Assembly: GCA_937126915.1 (NCBI GenBank)
Contig: CAKZLM010000010.1
Span: 1-38,018, forward strand
Length of the DNA: 38,018 nucleotides
Direction: 5' to 3'
From: an uncultured Alphaproteobacteria bacterium
GTDB lineage: Bacteria; Pseudomonadota; Alphaproteobacteria; Sphingomonadales; SMXR01
Of this stretch, positions 34,198 to 38,018 are shown one piece after another (positions within the stretch are counted from its first letter, which is position 1; each line of letters begins with the position of its first letter). A program made the translations under genes and the position numbers. The notes under the pieces are model-generated. The model was not told the DNA's origin. It ran no database searches and saw nothing but the letters and a program-made list of their open reading frames with translations.

Positions 34198-34629
34198 TTA
34201 AGCGGCGGCGCGCTCGTCTTTTTCTTGGTGTTGGTTCAACAATTTTTCAATTGTTAAGCCTTCCAAACGGCCCATGATAATGCTGTTAAACTCGTCCATC
34301 AAAGGGGCCAATGCGATGGCACCTGTGGTGTGTGGTGCTTTTTCTAAGATATCACCTTTTGATTGGTCAAGTTTTAGAACAATCTCAACGATTTCAGCGA
34401 TGGTGATTTGGTCCGCTTCACGACCCAATAAGTAACCGCCGCGGGGACCACGAACACCAACCAAGATGCCAGCACGCACAAGGCGCTGCATCACTTGTTC
34501 CAAATAACGCTCAGGAAGGTCGTTTTTCTTGGCTAAATCGCGGGATTGTAAGGGCTTGCTATTTTCTGAGCTGGCAATGTCGAGTACTACTTCAATGGCG
34601 TACATCATTTTTTTAGAGAACTTAAACAT
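34198..34629 (-). CDS. Rrf2-family transcriptional regulator lacking cysteines
   Basis: A 143-residue winged-helix regulator of the Rrf2 family. The N-terminus (MFKFSKKMMYAIEVVLDIA), SRDLAKKNDLPERYLEQVMQ and RGPRGGYLLGREADQITIAE match the family. IscR, RirA and NsrR carry three Cys ligands for an Fe-S cluster; this protein has no Cys at all, so it cannot sense through such a cluster. It resembles the cluster-free CymR-like type, which instead acts with a protein partner or another signal. ATG 34629 is preferred to a far upstream start inside dut. It follows dut by 55 bases, so it is probably co-transcribed. Confidence 0.88.
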   Translation of the reverse strand: MFKFSKKMMYAIEVVLDIASSENSKPLQSRDLAKKNDLPERYLEQVMQRLVRAGILVGVRGPRGGYLLGREADQITIAEIVEIVLKLDQSKGDILEKAPHTTGAIALAPLMDEFNSIIMGRLEGLTIEKLLNQHQEKDERAAA

Positions 34630-34684
34630 ACTTATTATGTAACCTTTTTTAGTTTTAGTGTTTGCTTGATGAGTTTTGTTATAT

Positions 34685-35140
34685 CTAGACACCAGTTGAC
34701 CCAAAACCACCGGCACCGCGATCGGTTTCGGATAATTGGTCGGTGATAATCCAGCTTGCTTGTGTAACAGGCGCGATCACCATTTGGGCAATGCGCATAC
34801 CTCGATCAATCTTAAAGGGTTTTTGCCCTAAATTGATTAAGATAACCTTAACTTCACCACGATAATCAGCATCAATGGTGCCGGGCGTGTTTAAAACCGT
34901 TACCGCATGCTTGGCGGCAAGGCCTGAACGTGGGCGCACTTGTGCCTCATAGCCCGCGGGTAAAGCCATGGCAAAACCAGTGGGAACAAGGGCATGTTGA
35001 CCGGGTTCTAAAGTGATTTCTTCACCTTCTGCTACAGCAGCGGGTAAGTCCATACCAGCGCTTTGGGCCGTTTCGTAAGACGGAATATTAAGGCCGTGGC
35101 CATGTTCCAATTGTTTTAATTCAATCGAGACAGATTGCAT
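34685..35140 (-). CDS. dut: Deoxyuridine 5'-triphosphate nucleotidohydrolase (dUTPase)
   Basis: Hydrolyses dUTP to dUMP and pyrophosphate, keeping uracil out of DNA and supplying thymidylate synthesis. The 151-residue trimeric-type enzyme shows all five motifs: [29 protein letters not shown], the RIAQMV region and the C-terminal arm GAGGFGSTG. It lies directly after coaBC, the standard coaBC-dut order in proteobacteria. The gap to coaBC is 26 bases, so they share a transcript. Confidence 0.97.
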   Translation of the reverse strand: MQSVSIELKQLEHGHGLNIPSYETAQSAGMDLPAAVAEGEEITLEPGQHALVPTGFAMALPAGYEAQVRPRSGLAAKHAVTVLNTPGTIDADYRGEVKVILINLGQKPFKIDRGMRIAQMVIAPVTQASWIITDQLSETDRGAGGFGSTGV

Positions 35141-35166
35141 AAGAGAACCCTTTGTGGTGAAAATAA

Positions 35167-36369
35167 TTACTTAATAAGACAGTCTTTTATATGTGTTGCT
35201 AGCAAATTACCAACATCTTTTTTGGTCATTTTATCAAAAGTTTTATACGTGTCTTTTTTGATAATGATAATGCTGTTTTCATCGCCGCCCATAACATTGG
35301 TTTGCAGCGAAACATCGTTGGCGATAATCCAGTCACAGCCTTTGCGCGCCAATTTTGCCTGTCCATTTTCCAGGACATTTTCGGTTTCAGCGGCAAAGCC
35401 CACTACCAGTGTTGGGCGATTTGCCCCCACTTGACTGATGGTTTTTAAAATGTCGGGGTTTTCAATCAGGGCTAGTTGGCTAAAGTCGCTTTGTCCCTTT
35501 TTTAATTTTTGATTAGCTTGATCCGCGACGCGGTAATCAGCCACGGCTGCGACACAAATGGCGGCATCGGCGGGCAGGGCCGCTTCAACTGCGCTTAGCA
35601 TGTCACGGGCTGATCTGACAGCCACAAAAGACACCCCCTCAGGCACCGACAGCGAAGTTGGGCCGCTGACCAATGTAACCTTTGCGCCGAAATCTCGAAG
35701 GGCCTCAGCCAGCGCATAACCTTGTTTGCCCGATGATTTGTTGGCGATATAACGCACGGGATCAATGTCTTCATGGGTGGGACCAGCGGTTACAATGAAA
35801 AGCTGGCCAGAAAGAGGTTTGGTTTCTGACCCAAAATGCTTGATCACAGCCTCGACAATGTCACTGACCTCTGCCAAGCGACCCGCACCCATTTCACCGC
35901 AAGCCAGCATGCCTTCACCCGGCGGAACGACTGTAGCACCATCGCTCAGCAGTGTTTTTAAATTGCGCTGTGTGGCGGGTTTGTCCCACATTTCCACATT
36001 CATCGCAGGGCATAACATCACAGGCTTATCAGTTGCCAAAAGAGCTGTTGAGGCTAAATCATTGGCCAGGCCGTTCGCCATTTTTGCCATCAGGTCCGCG
36101 GTGGCGGGGGCCACCAACACCAAGTCCGCCTCGCGCGATAGGCGAATGTGGCCCATTTCGGCCTCATCGGTTAAATCAAATAGGTCTGTATAGGCTTTGT
36201 CGCCCGTTAAACTAGCCACCGATAGAGGGGTGATAAATTCGCTACCGCCCTTGGTTAAAATGCCCCGCACAGATGCCCCTTGATCCTGCAAACGACGGAT
36301 CAGGTCCAACGCTTTATAAGCTGCGATGCCGCCGCCAATAATCAATAATATGCGTTTACCATGTAACAT
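35167..36369 (-). CDS. coaBC: CoaBC: phosphopantothenoylcysteine decarboxylase / phosphopantothenate-cysteine ligase
   Basis: A bifunctional CoA-biosynthesis enzyme (formerly Dfp), 400 residues. The N-terminal flavin decarboxylase CoaC has catalytic His74 ([12 protein letters not shown]), Asn124 (PAMNVEMW) and Cys157 ([12 protein letters not shown]), matching E. coli His75/Asn125/Cys158. The C-terminal CTP-dependent ligase CoaB begins near [21 protein letters not shown] and contains AVADYR and a KLKK segment. ATG 36369 is chosen over a TTG at 36387. Two inverted repeats lie in its leader. It continues the ubiE-ubiB-coaBC-dut order. Confidence 0.96.
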   Translation of the reverse strand: MLHGKRILLIIGGGIAAYKALDLIRRLQDQGASVRGILTKGGSEFITPLSVASLTGDKAYTDLFDLTDEAEMGHIRLSREADLVLVAPATADLMAKMANGLANDLASTALLATDKPVMLCPAMNVEMWDKPATQRNLKTLLSDGATVVPPGEGMLACGEMGAGRLAEVSDIVEAVIKHFGSETKPLSGQLFIVTAGPTHEDIDPVRYIANKSSGKQGYALAEALRDFGAKVTLVSGPTSLSVPEGVSFVAVRSARDMLSAVEAALPADAAICVAAVADYRVADQANQKLKKGQSDFSQLALIENPDILKTISQVGANRPTLVVGFAAETENVLENGQAKLARKGCDWIIANDVSLQTNVMGGDENSIIIIKKDTYKTFDKMTKKDVGNLLATHIKDCLIK

Positions 36370-36391
36370 CTTTATGGTGCTTCCCAATTGG

Positions 36392-36438
36392 GGGCTCTTT
36401 GACCGGAGCCCAGTTCATTCAAGGCCTTTCTATAGGCC
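36392..36438 (-). promoter_or_regulatory. Two small inverted repeats between ubiB and coaBC
   Basis: GGGCTC (36392-36397) with GAGCCC (36406-36411), 8-base loop, and GGCCT (36423-36427) with AGGCC (36434-36438), 6-base loop. Neither has a T-run on either strand. They could be mRNA processing hairpins that set different ubiB and coaBC levels. Confidence 0.35.
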
Positions 36439-36471
36439 ATAAAGGTTAGTGTCAAATAGTCTGTGAAGCAA

Positions 36472-37947
36472 TCATGCGGGTGCGGTGGGGCTGGGCACCA
36501 TCTTTTTTAAAAAATCAATCAGGTGTGCCAATAGCTTTTGCACAAAATCAGGCATCATCTGGGCAAGGTTTGTGAGCAGGTCAAACAGCATTTGGATGAA
36601 CCAAAACAGTGGGTTATCCTTTTTCAATTGCGTCATAACCCATGCTTTTAAAGTTGGGCGCGACAACTCCCACATATTGGCTTGGCGATCTAAATGTAGG
36701 GCAATGCCCTCTGCCATAACCATGGTGCGCTGTAGGATCAGCAATTGCGGCTGGGTTTGCATTTGAAAACGCTCGGTGGTGGCCATCAGGTTGCGCATCA
36801 AATCGCCAAAGGAAATATCTTCAATGGCTTTTTGAAAGATCGGCTCGCTAATTTTGCGCAAGGCCTCGGCAAAGGCATCGCGGTCTTGGTCGCGTGGTAC
36901 ATAGCCCGCTTCAAAATGAATATCGGCCACTTTATAATAATCTTGCTGTTGAAAGCCCCATAAAATTTTCGCCAAATATTCGCGGGTTTCTTCATTCAAG
37001 CGGCCCATGATACCAAAATCAATGGGCACTAAGGTGCCATCGGGTTCAACAAAATAATTGCCTTGATGCAAGTCACCATGGAAAAAGCCATCGCGAATGG
37101 CTTGTGTCAAAAACACGGTGATTACCCTTTCTGACAAGGATTTACGATTATGACCAGCGGCTTCAAGCGCTTGATGATTGCGCAACGGGATGCCATCAAT
37201 CCATTCTAAGGTTAAAACATCAGGGCCAGTGCGAAGCCAGTCAATGCTGGGCACGCGGTAACCTTGTTGATCTTGCATATTGTGGCGTAATTCATCCGCC
37301 GCCTTGCCTTCAAGGGCAAGGTTCAATTCTTCGCGGATGGTGCGCTCCATCAAGGCAACAACGCGGCGCGGTTGAAGGCGGCGTGCTTGCGGCACATGTT
37401 TTTGTATAAGCTTGGCAAAATAATGAAAGGCTTCAATGTCGCGCGCCATGGCAACGCGAATGCCGGGTCTTAATATCTTTACGGCCACCATCACACCCTC
37501 AGTTGTTTTGGCTTTATGCACTTGCGCGATGGAGGCGGCAGCGACCGCGTCTTCCTCAAACCATTGATAAAAGTCTTCCAAGGCCCCGCCAAGGGCATTT
37601 TCGAGGGGTGTTTTAATGTTTTTAAAAGCAATGGCGGGCAAGCGATCTTGCAGACTGGAAAGGTCGCCTGCCATTTCGTCGCCAATCATGTCAGGGCGGG
37701 TGGCCAGGGTTTGCCCAAGCTTAATATAGGCAGGACCAAGGCGTGTTAGGGCCATCACAAGGCGTTGACCGTCACTTAATTTGCGGGTTCCAGCTTTGCG
37801 AGGAGTGAACAGGTAAAGAAAGGTTTTTAAGGTGCCAATGGCGGGTTTTTTGTCTTTCACCAAATCAAGAAAAAACAGCGCCCTAAAGCGCGCCAAAATA
37901 AGCGCAACGCGTATCAATCTCCAACTATATTTAAGGGCTTTAACCAT
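36472..37947 (-). CDS. ubiB: UbiB, ABC1/ADCK-family protein of ubiquinone synthesis
   Basis: An atypical protein-kinase-like ATPase needed for ubiquinone synthesis, membrane-anchored. The 491 residues contain the family's KxGQ motif (Lys76-Gln79 in YIKLGQ), the Ala-rich loop AAAS (136-139), the VAVK lysine (157), HGDLHQGN (290-297) and DFG (310-312). The C-terminus has amphipathic/hydrophobic helices (LFWFIQMLFDLL and QKLLAHLIDFL), the membrane anchor. UbiB is thought to extract lipid intermediates rather than phosphorylate proteins. The ubiE stop lies 18 bases upstream, as in many proteobacteria. Confidence 0.96.
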   Translation of the reverse strand: MVKALKYSWRLIRVALILARFRALFFLDLVKDKKPAIGTLKTFLYLFTPRKAGTRKLSDGQRLVMALTRLGPAYIKLGQTLATRPDMIGDEMAGDLSSLQDRLPAIAFKNIKTPLENALGGALEDFYQWFEEDAVAAASIAQVHKAKTTEGVMVAVKILRPGIRVAMARDIEAFHYFAKLIQKHVPQARRLQPRRVVALMERTIREELNLALEGKAADELRHNMQDQQGYRVPSIDWLRTGPDVLTLEWIDGIPLRNHQALEAAGHNRKSLSERVITVFLTQAIRDGFFHGDLHQGNYFVEPDGTLVPIDFGIMGRLNEETREYLAKILWGFQQQDYYKVADIHFEAGYVPRDQDRDAFAEALRKISEPIFQKAIEDISFGDLMRNLMATTERFQMQTQPQLLILQRTMVMAEGIALHLDRQANMWELSRPTLKAWVMTQLKKDNPLFWFIQMLFDLLTNLAQMMPDFVQKLLAHLIDFLKKMVPSPTAPA

Positions 37948-37965
37948 AAAATGTGATGATCCAGC

Positions 37966-38018
37966 TTAAATTTTCCAGCCGCTGTGTAAGGCCACAATAC
38001 CGCCTGACATGTTGCGAT
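37966..38018 (-). CDS. ubiE: UbiE C-terminus (ubiquinone/menaquinone methyltransferase), partial
   Basis: Only the last ~17 codons are inside the window, read from the right edge to the TAA at 37966-37968. They translate to RNMSGGIVALHSGWKI, the very conserved C-terminus of UbiE, the SAM-dependent C-methyltransferase of ubiquinone synthesis. The neighbour ubiB, 18 bases downstream, is its usual partner. The fragment is short, so the call relies on this C-terminal signature and synteny. Confidence 0.85.
   Translation of the reverse strand, partial: RNMSGGIVALHSGWKI

Overview
The window reads as a chromosomal, mostly housekeeping stretch of an alphaproteobacterium of moderate GC (mid-40s percent by eye). 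The evidence is the gene order: glnD-murJ-trpS; tsaB-rimI-mucR-fur-miaB-phoH-ybeY-corC-lnt-xre-metK-trmB; rimP-nusA-ylxR-infB-rbfA-truB-rpsO-pnp; and ubiE-ubiB-coaBC-dut on the other strand. MucR and an alphaproteobacterial-type Fur without CxxC cysteines point the same way. A Rhodospirillales-like lineage is my best guess, but the order cannot be proved from sequence alone. I see no rRNA, tRNA, CRISPR array, insertion sequence, phage gene or att site.

Layout. 1-3.6 kb: the 3' end of glnD (nitrogen sensing), murJ (lipid II flippase) and trpS, closed by a strong terminator. 3.7-6.8 kb: a DUF4136 lipoprotein, a DUF2333 membrane protein, a UspA protein and an Nfu-type Fe-S carrier. 6.8-7.9 kb, minus strand: a secreted polysaccharide deacetylase. 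8.0-16.1 kb: tRNA modification (tsaB, miaB), rimI, the regulators MucR and Fur, then a tightly packed RNA/envelope operon phoH-ybeY-corC-lnt. 16.2-18.8 kb: an XRE regulator, metK and trmB. 19.0-28.7 kb: the nusA-infB transcription/translation operon through rpsO, then pnp. 28.8-32.7 kb: an NMO-type flavin oxidoreductase with a C-terminal cysteine cluster and a TonB-dependent receptor. 32.7-38.0 kb, minus strand: a double-SH3 periplasmic protein, a MoeB/ThiF adenylyltransferase, a cysteine-free Rrf2 regulator, dut, coaBC, ubiB and the last codons of ubiE at the window edge.

How the genes work together. The 19-28.7 kb block builds and regulates the transcription/translation machinery (NusA, IF-2, ribosome maturation by RimP and RbfA, tRNA modification by TruB, S15, PNPase). 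The 8-18.8 kb block adds tRNA/rRNA maturation and SAM supply, which feeds MiaB and TrmB. The minus-strand cluster supplies ubiquinone (UbiE, UbiB), CoA (CoaBC) and dUTP control (Dut).

The coding genes are mostly ordinary. The points worth a second look are regulatory DNA/RNA structures between genes: a 22-bp tandem repeat plus a promoter embedded in a terminator before the DUF4136 gene; a palindrome-rich mucR promoter; a long inverted repeat and a three-codon mini-ORF at metK; an early terminator in the rimP-nusA leader; a hairpin-rich pnp leader; and tandem CCAAC-N4-GTTGG elements before the flavin oxidoreductase. Two regulators have lost expected metal ligands: a MucR with Tyr in place of both zinc histidines, and an Rrf2 protein with no cysteine. 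I found no clear evidence of a wholly new multi-gene system. No gene-free stretch exceeds 300 bases; the longest, about 298 bases before pnp, is described as a feature.
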